From NCBI GenBank assembly GCA_030248195.1, contig JASAND010021201.1, positions 16,132 to 80,131 on the forward strand: a stretch of DNA of 64,000 nucleotides, read 5' to 3'. Every line of letters starts with the position of its first letter. The first letter of the stretch is position 1. The notes below the pieces were generated by a model. It searched no databases, was not told the origin of the DNA, and worked only from the letters and a program-made list of their open reading frames with translations. The position numbers and the translations under genes were made by a program. Positions 33,297-45,560 of this stretch are shown one piece after another. This DNA is from Trissonchulus latispiculum. Lineage: Eukaryota; Nematoda; Enoplea; Enoplida; Ironidae.

Positions 33297-34149
33297 AGGT
33301 ACAACAAACTTGCTAAATAAGAGAAAAGTAAACTTACTAAACCTTAGATTTAGATTTCTGCTATCGGCCTCTCTGCTCAGATAAAATATTCAGTAGTCTA
33401 TTCTTTGTTAGTTATCAATATTTTACCACGTCGCAAAGACCTGCCCTAATCTACAGTTTTCGTGGCATCCAATATAACACTTAAGAGTTCCTGATCATTC
33501 GCTTAATCAGAGAAAACATTTTGAGTTAATACGCGCATGGTATTGGCTTCCTGTAGCTGAGTAGTTTCCGCTTAAACTTGAGGAGCCACTCAAAACTAGA
33601 AACATTTTGGCCATGTAGCTACAAAATTAATTGTCTGTGGGACCTCAAAAAAATAAAATTTGCTGTAAACGTAAACCCACAAGCTTCGAAACGTAATCAT
33701 TCCACGAGTACTTTCTCAGGACAAAATCGTTTTTACCCACCCACTTGCCTGTCTGCTACCGATTTCAAACTATTTGCCTCAAATGAAATGTTATCGATTA
33801 AAGCAACGCTGAATTGATAGCTTGGGCGTTCAAATTGTTTTTATTGACTTCGTGATAAGGTTAGGAATCTGGTGCACTTTGAATGTGTTAAATTGCCTCC
33901 TTATTTGTTTATTCGGCGATCTAGTAGTAGCTGTTTTTAATAACTGCTGCTACGTTTGTCAAAAGCCACAAGAATGTACTGATCAGTAAGTTCAGCCGGT
34001 ACTCGAATGAATAAAGCTTCAGCCACGTATCTAATCAGCTAATGTGAATAAGCCAAAGCTGAACCAGCAGACCGCCGATAAAACTACGGCAAATCTGCAG
34101 AAGATTACTATATCTAGTCTATTACTAGTCTAGATCGAATGAAAGGATA
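33297..34149. other. No gene supported
   Basis: Upstream region of the receptor on the minus strand. A frame at 33578-33817 is unsupported. No promoter motif can be named with confidence. Confidence 0.35.
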
Positions 34150-34260
34150 AACGAAAATTAGATGTGTCACTACAGCACCAGGGTTCCATCCAACCAAGCA
34201 TAAACTGTAGTGGCATTTTAGAGTACGCTTTCGCGCAAGAATTTACATTTTCATTCAACT
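34150..34260 (-). repeat. Diverged fragment of the SINE seen at 41765-42000
   Basis: Shares AACCAAGC.TAAA, CTGTAGTG.CA.TTTA and ACGCTT.CGCG in order with the body of the SINE at 41765-42000. The tRNA-like head is not preserved. Confidence 0.5.
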
Positions 34261-35198
34261 TACTTTAAAAATAACTATTTTTAAAATAAATACTTAAATG
34301 TTTATTTATCTGACCAAATCCCATATTGAGAAAACAGAATTAACTTTTATACTGGCAGTGTTAAAGTTGGCGTAAAGTTACAGCAAAGCTATAATGCTGT
34401 ATGTATTCACCATTATTTAACTGATTGTCCAAGGGGTAGATTAGACGTAACTATTTCGAAACCGCTAGGAAAAACCTTTTAACTAAATGTTACGAAATGC
34501 GAAGGAGGGTTGGACAGGTTCCTGAGTTTGTGGCAACTTCTTAGGAAACCACTGATCAAATATATTATGGCCAAGTACATGCTGTATAATTGCTATTGTT
34601 CCAAATGAAGCCAAATTAGCTAACGTTCCGTTTGTGGTATCCCATAAACCAACTTCATAAAATTCACCGCAGTTACGCCGCTAACTTCTAAGCGAACTAA
34701 ATGCGTTGCCGCAAAACTTTTTGCTTTATAGGAATTTGACGTAAAAAGTGTGCGGAGTTTGGGTTTGCGTAATGTAAAGGAAATTAACACCACTCTCTAA
34801 ATTAAAACGGAATTGCGTGAGTTCATTTCCTTTGTTACTGCGAATTTGGATTTCTTTTAATTTTGATATATTGCGAGCTGTAACCTGAATATGCGATGGC
34901 GGCAGCAGGTGGCATTTTTAATATTAAAAGTACGTGGGAAAGCTATGGAGTATGCACAATAGTTTGTAAGTCTGAATTGAAAGTTCCCAGAGCTTGTAAG
35001 CTTTAGTGACCAGCCGAGTAGTCAGTGAATGACTTAACAAACACTAAATACACTATGTTAGTCAAAAGTTCTCTCCAACCGAAGCAATGCCAATAGGCAA
35101 CGGTGCACTATTTGTTGGTGTTGGTTGACTAATTCGGCCTTCTTGTCATAATTGCGGATTCACAAATAGCTGTACAAATAAACGAAAATTCGGCAGTA
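34261..35198. other. No gene seen
   Basis: AT-rich. The string CCAACTTCATAAAATTC near 34650 recalls the ends of the GGGCCAATTTCAT MITEs, but no second end was found. Confidence 0.3.
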
Positions 35199-35447
35199 TT
35201 AAGTCGGTATAAATTTATCTCCTAGCCAAGATGGAAACAAATTAATTAGAAAGACGACATGCTTCCTTAGCATACCGCCAAATGCTTTCAAAAATGCCTC
35301 AATGTTGTCTTTTGGGGGTTGCACTGTTTGATTTGGAAATTTGAAACAAATGTTGACAAAACCTATTTGATCAGGTACGCTGAAGCAAGCACAAAACCTA
35401 AAACCGGCTAGAAATAACTTTTGGATAAGCTCATATACAATTTCCAA
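35199..35447 (-). CDS. Unidentified open frame beside a possible LTR
   Basis: About 80 codons without an ATG, with reasonable composition (NQTVQPPKDNIEAFLKAFGGMLRKH). It lies downstream, on the minus strand, of T-rich LTR-like sequence. A degraded retroelement reading frame is possible, but no domain is recognisable and chance cannot be excluded. Confidence 0.15.
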   Translation of the reverse strand: MEIVYELIQKLFLAGFRFCACFSVPDQIGFVNICFKFPNQTVQPPKDNIEAFLKAFGGMLRKHVVFLINLFPSWLGDKFIPT

Positions 35448-37400
35448 CTACCAGATATAACTTTAACTCTAGGTTCTATAGTATTAACTACCGGTTTACT
35501 GTCCGGTGACTTAACCGGCACTTAAATGGCGAAACGAAAGCAGATTCTCTAGCTGATCCTACCTAGGGTGCAACCCAAGCAAAAAGAAATAAAAGCCCTA
35601 TCTAAGATCCCTAATAAAGCAATAAGGAAGGCATAGTATTTACTGAAGAACATACGATAATTTAATAGGCAAATAGGCATCAATACAGAATATATAAAAT
35701 ATGGCCAAGGGACCGACCGCACAACAGAAAGACAATGCTCAGACTGATCAATTATGCATAAAAACTAATTACTGTGCTAAATGGTCGCTGTTTATGATCG
35801 TTACATTGATCGGTTGCTAAACGTAAGTAAGATAATTCAGGCTGGATTACAGTTAGTAAAGTAGGATTTTAACATAATACCCCTGGAAAAGATTTTAGCA
35901 CCCGATGAAATTCCAAGATAACGAGAGTGCTACCGTAATTCCAGTAAAGAAGAAAAGTAGATAGCGTTTCATTTCCAACTCCCTCAGAGCGAACCTAAAC
36001 CGAGCAACGCCGTGCGGTGCGTCATTAAGATGCCCACATAAGAGTGAAAGAGAGAACTTAGAAAATAAGACAGATTTGGTTGCCATTGGTAGTCAGATAC
36101 AGGCAAAATCGAAACGTAGGGTTAGATGTTCCGCATTGAACACAAACCTGATAGCAAATTAGACTAACTGTAATACCAATTTAGAAAAAGACAAAAAGAT
36201 GTAAGTTCGATAAAAAACCCAAAATAGAAAAAGAAGTGCCCTTAGGCCACCATTAAAGAAAACCATACAATCAGACTCACTACAAAATCACAGTTACACA
36301 CAGAACATTCGCACTTACAAAATTATTATACTGGCCAGGCAGTACAAAAACACTACTTTACAACTTTACAACATTACAGATACTACATATTACAGCTGTA
36401 CACAGTTTCAAAAGAGTAAATACGACAAAATTACCTTTACAACAAGTTCAAATGATTAAATACCACAAGTATCTTTACACAGTACAAAAAAGTAAATACT
36501 ACATATTACCAAAACAACAAAACAAAAATGTTGACTGGATCTTATCACATGGCATCAAACTGTGCATATTACAAAGTTAACATAACATATAACTTTAAGC
36601 TAACAGTACAAAGATTTTATACAGTACACACAAACAAAAAGAACAAACAAATACAGAATAAGTACAGATTCAAAGTCATAGATGATAAGAGATGAACAGA
36701 AACTACCGTGTCAGTACAATTAATTCTAACTCAACTCTTGGGCATTACGCATTACCGAAATTGTAGTTTAAAAGAAAACAAAATTTAACACAGACGATCC
36801 AAAATAACCCAAAATAAACCTAACTTAAAGTTCCAAAGTAGGAAACACTCGATAATTTAATCTGTCTGAAAGATAGCAATTTAAAAGTAATCCTAAACTC
36901 GAACATCTAAATCACAAATACAAACACTACTGTTTCAAATATTAATTATTCATCCCCTGGCAAAAAATATGTGCCTACAAATACAGACAAAGAAACATAA
37001 GTTCCTGCCAAAGCCAAATGATTCAAAAGAGGTACAAAATCAAAGCCAAATATGAAAAGATAGAGAGAACAAAAGAAAAAGCAATTATACGTACGAAGTA
37101 AGCAAAGACATAATATAAAGCGCAAAAAATTAAAGACAAAAAATTCAAAGACTATTATAAATTCAAAATGACAAAATATGGCAGTTTAGTTTTACTGATC
37201 TTTGTGAAGATGGCAGATGGAAGTTGTAAAATTAGAGGTGTTTACCTCAACACAAGGCCTTCAGATAGAGCAAAAGCAAATAAAGCACCGTAGGAAGAAA
37301 TGCACCGTAGAGATTCACCATAGCTGAATAAGATAAAGCATTCACAATGACACAAATTATGTACCGATTCCAAATAGAGATTCCAAGCTTTTAAAGAACA
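35448..37400 (-). other. A-rich stretch; possible LTR or other retroelement leader on minus strand
   Basis: Nearly 2 kb are A-rich on the plus strand, with monotonous ACAAAATTAC-like sequence at 36280-36800. Read on the minus strand, it looks like retrotransposon LTR/leader DNA: T-rich, then a C/T-rich part, then GGTAGTTGGAAATT near 35450. I could not find paired TG...CA ends or a primer-binding site, so this is only a suspicion. Confidence 0.2.
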
Positions 37401-40400
37401 GTTACTTGACAGAAAATAGAAAAACTAGAAAAGAAAGGTTTTACTTCACACCATGGATATAGGCCATACGGTGTAGGTTTAAAAGTATACGGTATAGAGT
37501 CAACATAGTCAATGGTGGCAAGCTTTAATCGAATTTGTACGCACATATTGCAAACATACTGTTTCGCTGACACGATGCGTTAGCTTTATTTCTATAGCAC
37601 CATCACTGCTGCCAAAATACTACAACTCCGCCAATGCCGCTAAAACTACCAAAATTACACATATCTGAGCAAAAAATGTAGACGTTTTCACAACTCACAC
37701 ACAGCTTTTTCGCAAAATGATTTCTTGATGATATTTTTAAAAATGGAAATACTTTTCGTGCTTACCGAAGAAATACTCAAATTCTGAACGTAAGATTTCG
37801 TCGAAATTTCAATGGGCTCTGAAAATTATATGTATATTTTTAAGCGCCAAAGTCTGTCCTGAAAAGTAGTGTATCAGGAAGAAGATTAAAATGACGCACC
37901 TTCGGTAAGGAAACATGGTAGTTTTATTCTCATATACTTGTTGCAGATTCTTAATATGTTGAAATATTTTGCATTGGTATTCTCAGTTTATACCTTATTA
38001 AATTGAGTTTTTTATGAAGAGGAAGCGGGATTACAAAACAGATAAGCATATACAGGAGAAGGAATAGACACTGACCTCCTCCAGAAAAGATGCCACTTTG
38101 CAAACCTCGTTGTTTTTAACGAACTAATGTCTACTACATGAGCTAGGAAGTTGAACAAAAATATTTGTTTCATGTCATAATGTTGTATAAAACAAATCTT
38201 TCAACCGCATAAAAATGCTATAATAGCAAGAGTACATAATTATATTATGTATTAGATGAAAAGTCAACGAATCTGATCAACTACTTCATGGAAACTGGTC
38301 GTGCATACAAAGATAAGTTTCGACTTTATACATCTAATTTTTAGATTTAAGAATTGGACAAAAGCAAAATTAACCACTTGATTTCGCTAAACACCTAAAA
38401 ACCTCCAGCTAGGGCAAACCGATGCACCCAACGGCGATTGTTCCTAGCAACAGGTCGTTGCTTCCAAATTGATGTAGTGGTGTTGGAGGTTCAAGCGTTG
38501 CACCTCTACTTAATAGAACACCTGAACGCCCATGAACTTGTTATTTGCATGGTGACTCCATTACTTACAACGCTGCAATAACATTTCGTGTCTTTAGCTT
38601 AGATGTGCAAACTGAATTCAGGCAATGCCAAGGCAAACTACTTCACATTGGCATTTTCATCAGCTACAGGACAGGACAAGGCGTTATAAGTTCTTCAGTT
38701 TTTTGTTTGCTTAGTTTTGCTGTGGTGTTAGAATAATACCTATCGCATGCACACGAGTAAAATTAGTGGTACACTCAATGTTGACTTAATTTTCATGACT
38801 TCAAATGTGTTCTTGTCAAAAACGAATGCAGCTCGCGAACTCATGCAGTTTATGAAGATTGACCGCGTTATTGGAATTTAGTCGCAGGTATTGGGGGTGG
38901 GAAAGGTCCCCCTGTGCTTGTCACTATTTTCCAAGTAACTTAAGAACTTCAGTTATTAATTAAAGAACAAATTAATAACCTTCAATTATCAGCACTGGAT
39001 GAATACCAGAACTTGCTGGCTCAGTAGACACCTTATACAGTCGAGGCTTATACTGCATTTACAGCCAGCGGTTTGTAGATTAACAAAACAAACAACAGCT
39101 ATCCAGCAGCTGCTGATATTATTTCGGCAGCATGTGTAAGCTAGCAGAAACGTCTGCGTCGAAATCAAAACTCGTTTCCTTCCGTTTACGGCATGCTTGC
39201 AGGACATTTTCTAAGCTGCTCAGAACTCATACCGCACAAACCGCTGACGACGAACCAGGAATTCGACCGCTGAGACCGACCTGAAGACTGACAACAACAA
39301 CAACAACGGCAACTGCGTTCCCTGGGAACCCAACTGAAAAAAATTCAAACATGTCTTGACTCTGCTACTTTTTGTTAACATTGTCACATGTTGTAACTGC
39401 TATACTTCCATGTCCACGAACTGGTACGCTCACACAAACGCGCACAGAACCACGCAAGTAAACGCATGAGTTGACTGCGGAGGAATGCAGAATGCAAATG
39501 CGCTTTCGCAACTCAAAACACTAAATTCTAATACTAATGGTCCTGGAGGACCAGACGAACGCGTTTTTAATTCATTCGATTTTGGTGCCAGCCGGCACCA
39601 ATAATAGCTGGTATCCCCCCTCATGTCAACAATTTTCCGAGAGTTAAGGGGCGGCCGCCTTCGGGTGGAGCTGCCGAGGTGCGTTCATCACACAAACCGT
39701 GATGGGCAAATCTCCAGCCTTGGTAAAACGCCTCGGGTAATTGTAACGACAATTATTCGGTGTCAGCTATCACTCTTCCTCCAGACAAAGTTTTAAATTA
39801 AAGCTGACACTACTCCTAACCGGAGAACCTCCAACTGGAGTGGGGCGTACGGAAAAAAGTCAACCAGATTTCCCTTCTAGCATTGTGGAACAGTGTTCGA
39901 ATGAAAATGCGCGAAGGTTCTCCTGCTTGGGAGGCGTGAGTTGTCGACAAAATTGTTGTCACATTGGGCTGAGTCGTCAAACCCTTCCCATTTGATTGGG
40001 GTTTGACAACAGCCAACCAAAATTCCTCTCCCCTTTTAGTTGAGTAGGTAATGAGGTAATTACAGTAGCTTTCGGTTTTTAGGGGGTTAACAAAAAAAGT
40101 TGATGCTTGAATCAGCAGTCACCAATTTGAATCTGCCTTAGCGACACTCCACCAAACTAGTACTTCGTTCAGCTTCAGCTATGCCTCTACATAGTTGCCT
40201 CGTTGTCCACTAAACGAGAACGCGTTTGCATATTGTAGTGGGATCACCGTTATGCAGTTCAAAGAAGAGAGCCCATTATTGGCTTGCTCTTCTTTGAATA
40301 TATAGCAAAATCGCACACTGTACGTATCATATAACATTTTGGCAGAAGTAGACTTTTTTATAAAACATATGGACACAAACATTATCCCATCGGGCTCCAT

Positions 40401-40560
40401 TGCAGCGACTGTTAATTGATTATTTTGTTGATAGTGCCTATTTTTGCAAAATATAAGCGCAGCATGTTTTGCAGGTCAGACCCCTCATTTTTTGGCCTAA
40501 ATCCTTTGAACAGATTCTAAGTTTATTACTGTTTTATTGCGTCATTACATCTACAAGCTT
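37401..40560. other. No gene supported
   Basis: Intergenic. 39640-39800 is GC-richer, with CCTTCGGGTGGAGCTGCCG and CATCACACAAACCGTGATGG, which look like part of a degraded interspersed element. GTTGTCAAACC motifs around 39980-40010 are in inverse orientation to each other. A short (CAA)n tract is at 39292-39308. No coding sequence can be defended. Confidence 0.35.
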
Positions 40561-41475
40561 TCAATACCATCTATGCGTAATGGCGTTAACTGTTGTTGCT
40601 CGGAAATCGGTTTTGTTCCACAATCTTTTTAGTACGGTTTTGTACTGACTACTGCGCCATAAATAAACATATCCGTTACTAGCATTGTTTGTTACAGCCA
40701 AAATTCCTACATAAACTCCAACGTGCAATTGAATAGATGGTGAAAGGTGAAGATGCGATACCACTAAGATTGTGCTCATGGTAAGTGTCCACGTAAAGAT
40801 ATGGATTATTGCGATTATAATAATTGAAACTATAATTTGATCATTTTTCTGTAATGATCTTGCAGTCGTACCAGTTTTCGTACTTCTGTGAAACAATATT
40901 GCAAGAACGGAATAGACAAGGATCACGCATACGTTTATGGCAGTTGTAGATTGGTTCCAAAAGTCAAAGGCCACATTTCCAATCAAAGATGTTGGAACAT
41001 TACAAAGGGGTAGCTGTGTGGTAGAGCTGGCATACAACACTCCAAGTGTTACTTGCACAATAGGATACGCTAACAGTCCGAAAAACCCACATACGACGTT
41101 TTTGATGTTTTGAAGTTTTGGATCCTTGTATTTGTGAGCCCATTTTACGGCAATAATGCGATCCAAGCCATTGCAAAATGTTAGTACTGTGCTGCAAGAA
41201 AGGGCGTAAAGGAAATGGGCCACCGCCTGGAAGCAGCTCAATTGATCAATGTAATCCCATTTCGACAACACCTGAGCTTGGAAAATAAATGAGCCACATG
41301 CAATTAAGTCACACAGAGCCTGCGAGTAAATAAACAAGTTTCTGATGGCTGGATTTGTGAAATGGCAATACAGAATGAACAAGTTGCTGACAATTCCCCC
41401 GCATCCAAGGACTGTAAACGCTATATAAGCTGGCTTAACCAACAGCTCTGTACCAGGTTGAGATGAATTGTTCAT
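40561..41475 (-). CDS. Srsx-like rhodopsin-family receptor, intact, 304 aa
   Basis: The frame is open further upstream to 41619, but I chose ATG 41475. It gives the MNNSS start shared by the cluster, and a strong acceptor (TTTTTTATACTTTGGCCACAG) ends at 41477, one base before it, so the upstream codons would be intron. Features: AYIAFTVLGCGGIVSNLFILYCH (TM1); LSCF Cys before TM3; FCNGLDRIIAVKWAHKYK after TM3 (Asn where the others have Ile); FDFWNQSTTAINVCVI (TM5); HIFTWTLTMSTILVVSHL (TM6); NNASNGYVYLWRSSQYK (TM7); tail FRATTVNAITHRWY. It is most like the 15229 gene (shared VKW/VKF, NVPTSLIG). Predicted sensory GPCR with unknown ligand. Confidence 0.88.
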   Translation of the reverse strand: MNNSSQPGTELLVKPAYIAFTVLGCGGIVSNLFILYCHFTNPAIRNLFIYSQALCDLIACGSFIFQAQVLSKWDYIDQLSCFQAVAHFLYALSCSTVLTFCNGLDRIIAVKWAHKYKDPKLQNIKNVVCGFFGLLAYPIVQVTLGVLYASSTTQLPLCNVPTSLIGNVAFDFWNQSTTAINVCVILVYSVLAILFHRSTKTGTTARSLQKNDQIIVSIIIIAIIHIFTWTLTMSTILVVSHLHLSPSIQLHVGVYVGILAVTNNASNGYVYLWRSSQYKTVLKRLWNKTDFRATTVNAITHRWY

Positions 41476-41764
41476 TCTGTGGCCAAAGTATAAAAAATAA
41501 GAAATACTTTGGTGAAAGAACGAAAGGTCGCCTCCGATGCCTGTTAGCTTTTTTGTTGCAGTGTGTATGTCGGATTTTGTTTGACAAACGTTGCGAGGGA
41601 AATTGTAAAAAGAGTGCAATGTCAGTTGTGTGAGAAATTTTTAAACTTGCTCTCAAAAGCCTCAGAACATAGCTGCAACACACGCATTGGTACACTTATC
41701 CAAGCTTCGGCGCCTTACGTTTAGATTTGATAAACAAATATGACATGTACATTTGACTTGATGC
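41476..41764. other. Upstream region of the receptor; acceptor and open frame
   Basis: Holds the pyrimidine-rich acceptor tract for the receptor at 40561-41475. The frame running upstream (41476-41619) is open by chance in my reading. Confidence 0.4.
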
Positions 41765-42000
41765 AAAATGTTCTGTTGATGAATGAAACTAAGATTGTCA
41801 CAACAGCACCTCCGACCCAAAAAATTCGGGCCTGAAGTGGGATAGAACCCACAACCTCTGGTGATCTAGGCCAACGCTCTACTGATCGAATCGAACCAAG
41901 CTTAAATTTGAATTCGATCCCAAACTGTAGTGACAGTTTAGAAGACGCTTCTGCGCCGGTCCACACAGTCTGATGGGAGCAAACCTCGACCGTTTCAAAC
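41765..42000 (-). mobile_element. tRNA-derived SINE
   Basis: On the minus strand, about 41905-41829 reads GATCAGTAGAGCG (A-box-like), GGCCTAGATCACCAG, then GTGGGTTCTATCCCAC, a T-arm with a B-box-like core. The acceptor stem does not pair and the anticodon stem is imperfect, so it is a tRNA-derived repeat and not a working tRNA. A diverged body fragment is at 34150-34260. Exact ends are not visible. Confidence 0.55.
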
Positions 42001-42391
42001 CGTAATGGGCAAAACAAATGAAACAACGAACGAAACTAAGAAGTCTGTTCAGTCAAACGTAGCATTGTTTCCATTTTAATATTGCTTGCCTATAACTATG
42101 GGCTCGGTTGTCGGTTGTATTTATCTTTTCTTTTGTAATCTCACCAATATCAGAGATAATGCTCAAAAGCAACATATTCAGGTTTTCCTAAAGTTTGTAA
42201 ATTTCTAGATGGTTCCGTCTTCACTCGTCTGTGTCATTGCCACGTATGTATATTATCGTAGAATTCGTGCAATGATGTATGAAATATATGAATATTGAAA
42301 TATTGGAATCTTTTCAGCGTCCACAACTAATTTCTCTAATTGTCGAAACAGATCGAAATTAATGACGAATAATGCATTCCCATTCTGCTAA
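42001..42391. other. No gene seen
   Basis: AT-rich spacer. Confidence 0.3.
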
Positions 42392-42603
42392 CTTACGACA
42401 TGAGTACATATGTTGTAAGAGAATCACAGCAAGAAGCTCGCTGATAAGATCTTGCTGTGATTCTCTTACGACATGAGTACATATGTTGTAAGAGAATCAC
42501 TGCAAGAAGCTCGCTGATAAGATCTTGCTGTGATTCTCTTACGACATGAGTACATATGTTGTAAGAGAATCACAGCAAGAAGCTCGCTGATAAGATCTTG
42601 CTT
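42392..42603. repeat. Tandem array of a 73-bp unit that is itself a hairpin
   Basis: CTTACGACATGAGTACATAT recurs at 42392, 42465 and 42538, a 73-bp period, for about 2.9 copies with almost no differences. Each unit contains a 20-bp stem (GTAAGAGAATCACAGCAAGA and its complement) around a 15-nt loop, plus the small palindrome ACATATGT. The middle copy has one change (CACTGC for CACAGC). Confidence 0.92.
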
Positions 42604-44554
42604 GTCAGCTATACACGACGGTCTGCTTATACAAGATGAGCAAATTTACAATATCCAGCTCAAATGAATTACCGTTAAACGAAATAAAAATCCGAAACTT
42701 CTCTTTAAGAAACGTACTAGCTTATAGCTTAAAGACACCCGGACATAGTTTGAGGAATTTTGAAATATTAATGCTTAACGGTATTAAGGGGGCGGGTCGC
42801 CGGGTACCAAATTGTATAGTCACTGATTTCGGTCATTTTCGGGTATAACATAACACCATATGTGTCCAAAAACAAGACAAATTTTTAGAGTCCAGGGTCA
42901 ATGCAGTTAAGAGATATTGCAGTTCAAATCCCTACAATTCAGTATTTACGCCAGTATGCCTAGGTTGACATAGGTTACATACACAGGTTGACAAAAGACT
43001 ATAGCATAGCTAATGCATCAAATTAAAGTCTCTATCTGTGGCTATTTATTGCTGCACAAATGACAATGAAACGCCAAGTAGCTAGCAAGTAACGATGTTT
43101 GAATGATTTGATCCAGGTCATTCCGACTGTTATGTACTGCAAATTTTAACGCGCTCTAACTTTTAAAATGTTCAGGACATTGAGATCTTCCATTTGATAT
43201 AAAATTTGGCTATATTTGGAAAATTTGAAAGTTAGTAATTTTTTGACTATAGGCCTCCGTCATCGCCTTGAGGCATGCGTCCACAGTTCAACAGCAGCAA
43301 TTGTAGTGAAACTTACCATACATCTTCCTTTCATATGTGCAAACTAGCACACCGAACTTGGTTTGAATATCTCGGATTTCACCCGACTTATGGACCATAA
43401 TATCCAATAATTTGAGAAAATGACGTATCTTGAGGCAAAACGCCAACGCGGTAACCAAAACTGTGAACTCCTCACAAACAGCAGTATAGATTGTGCGTAT
43501 GCAAATTTATCCTCTATTTGTGTACTGTGTACGAAATCTATATGTTAAATCTGTGCGGTAAATGGTTAGTTCGGGCCATGGCAAAACATTTCTTTGTTTT
43601 ATTGATATGTAATTTAATCACATTCATAAACAAAAGATACAATTGAGGTTGTCAAATGAAGCAAGCAAGACACAACGATAAGAGCCATGTTTAACAGGTA
43701 GCATGCGTCAACCGAAATTTCATCATAGGTCTATTCACAATAAAATTCAACCCAATTTCTTTAACTTGTACACCGATTCAATGCAGCTAATTGGCCACAA
43801 CCTTTTCTATTTTTTCTGTTCAAATCTCATATTAGATGGACGGAGCAACAGAAACGGCTTGTATGCTTTCAAACAACACTAATTGGTTGTCTTCGAATTT
43901 CAAGACCTAGGCTGCCGCAAAATTGTCCGGTACTGGGCGTAGATCACAATACTCTGTCAAGTGAATTTGACATTGGACACATAACTTCAAGAATTGGTTA
44001 TTATAAAGTGCTGAATGTGTTGGGAGGTCTATTTTGGGTTGTTTCAATCCTGCTAATTTTAACATATTTTATTGTCCAAATGGTATATTTTAACAAATTT
44101 TTAAATTAAAGGAGCAAGGTTTACGGTTGTCTAGAAATTACAATTCAAGTTATGGTTCTCATGTGCTAAACATTGGCAGTGAGAAAATTCATCGTTTATG
44201 CGTGTGCGTAAAATTTTCCGCCAACCGTTTCTGAGCCAGGATAATTTTTGTATTAAATTATTGCCAAAATCTTAAAATGCCAGTCTGTACGGAACGCTGC
44301 AATTAAAATTTTTATTTAGATTATTAAAGTTTTTATTTATTTTTGAAGTTTCATAAATATAATACGATATTAAGACGTCAAATTTTAGATCTTAAATATT
44401 TAAAAATTATGGAAACAGGAGAAAGTCCGAAATGTCCAAAACTCGACTGCCTTAAAATACCAGGGAGGTAGTGACAGCTGTGACCACTGTTCCACGAAGC
44501 GTATATAGTCCAGCATATAATAACCGGAATCTCTTTTCTTACTATTCCATTTTG
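42604..44554. other. No gene supported
   Basis: AT-rich. A plus-strand frame at 42636-42848 beginning at an ATG just after the hairpin array has no recognisable domain. Confidence 0.35.
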
Positions 44555-45092
44555 TCACCTCCCCTCGTTAGAAATACGTGTCCCGTCGCCAGGGTCAGGC
44601 AGTTTGACAATATTATTTCCGGAATGAGGTTTTCTGACGTGTTGATAAACGCATCGTGCTGCCGTAGGTGAGGCAACATCAGCTGTGCCAGGACCAATGT
44701 ATTCCTTCTTTGATAGCATAATTTGTCCTATCATACACTTAAACCACGTCGCCAATAGCCATCATTTTAGGACTTGCTATAACTTGATAGCAATTATGGT
44801 CCTGTGACAGTTGGCCTTGGTTTCCTACACGTGCTGGTGTGTGGAATGTCATGTTATGCTGACACCGCCTTCTCCAAATTATCATCCAACTGCAAGGGGT
44901 CACTGTAGGGAGACCTTCTTTGCCTTGACAAGCAGTGCACCGTTGAACCCTCTCATTTACCTTGTCTGCCACCCAGGCTGAAAAAGCGTTCCCACAGCAC
45001 AGCACGATGGTTAGCAGTCTACTTTTGATTATGATTGCGTTGCGTGCTAACGACGGAATGGGTTTGAAGATTTTTGGTGAGATTCTCACCAC
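44555..45092 (-). pseudogene. Unidentified cysteine-containing open frames, one frame change
   Basis: Two overlapping minus-strand frames (44739-45092, then 44555-44755) both have ordinary composition and meet at a short T run near 44740. A single-base indel there would make them one reading frame of about 175 codons. The first has a hydrophobic stretch (LLTIVLCCGNAFSA) like a signal peptide, then several cysteines (RCTACQGKEG, TPCSW, RRRCQHN, HNCYQ). It has no ATG at the start. I do not recognise a family. It could be a broken secreted-protein gene, or chance. Confidence 0.25.
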
Positions 45093-45552
45093 CAGTAACT
45101 AAAGCGCAACCGTTGGCATCTGTCTCCAATAGCGAACTAGGATTGCTTGTATCTGCGGCAGAGCAATCCACTGATTGATGGAGTGATGGTTACCTTCAAA
45201 TTATTTCCGTGTTGGAGGGATTGGAGTAGTTTAAAAGATTTAGAAAACCCGGAATTCCGGAAACGTTTTCGTGAAACGTTTATAGCTGCAACTGGAGCCA
45301 ATTTGATCATGGAAACAAACTTTTGATTGCGATAAAAATTGGGATTAAAAGAATTTTAGATTATCCCATAAGTCCGAACTTTAGGATTTTTTCTGATTTT
45401 CAAAGTTTCGACTCCCTGACGATCCTAAAATTGTTTACATTGTTGGGGTTTGTGCACACATATTTTGGCCATACTATAGTATCGTTTCCTGTATGTTGTG
45501 GGCTAACTTTGTAACAAATATTCGCAACGAGCTGAAATATTTTTGACAACCT
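45093..45552. other. No gene seen
   Basis: AT-rich. A frame at 45323-45514 is unsupported. Confidence 0.3.
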
Positions 45553-45560
45553 TGCTATTG

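Noticed and set aside
41476..41619. 48-codon N-terminal extension of the receptor at 40561
   Set aside because: A strong acceptor one base before ATG 41475 and the MNNSS start shared with paralogues make the extension intronic.
41829..41905. Functional tRNA gene on the minus strand
   Set aside because: The acceptor stem does not pair and the anticodon stem is faulty; better explained as a tRNA-derived SINE.
42392..42603. CRISPR array
   Set aside because: The 73-bp units are contiguous and nearly identical with no unique spacers, in a eukaryotic context.
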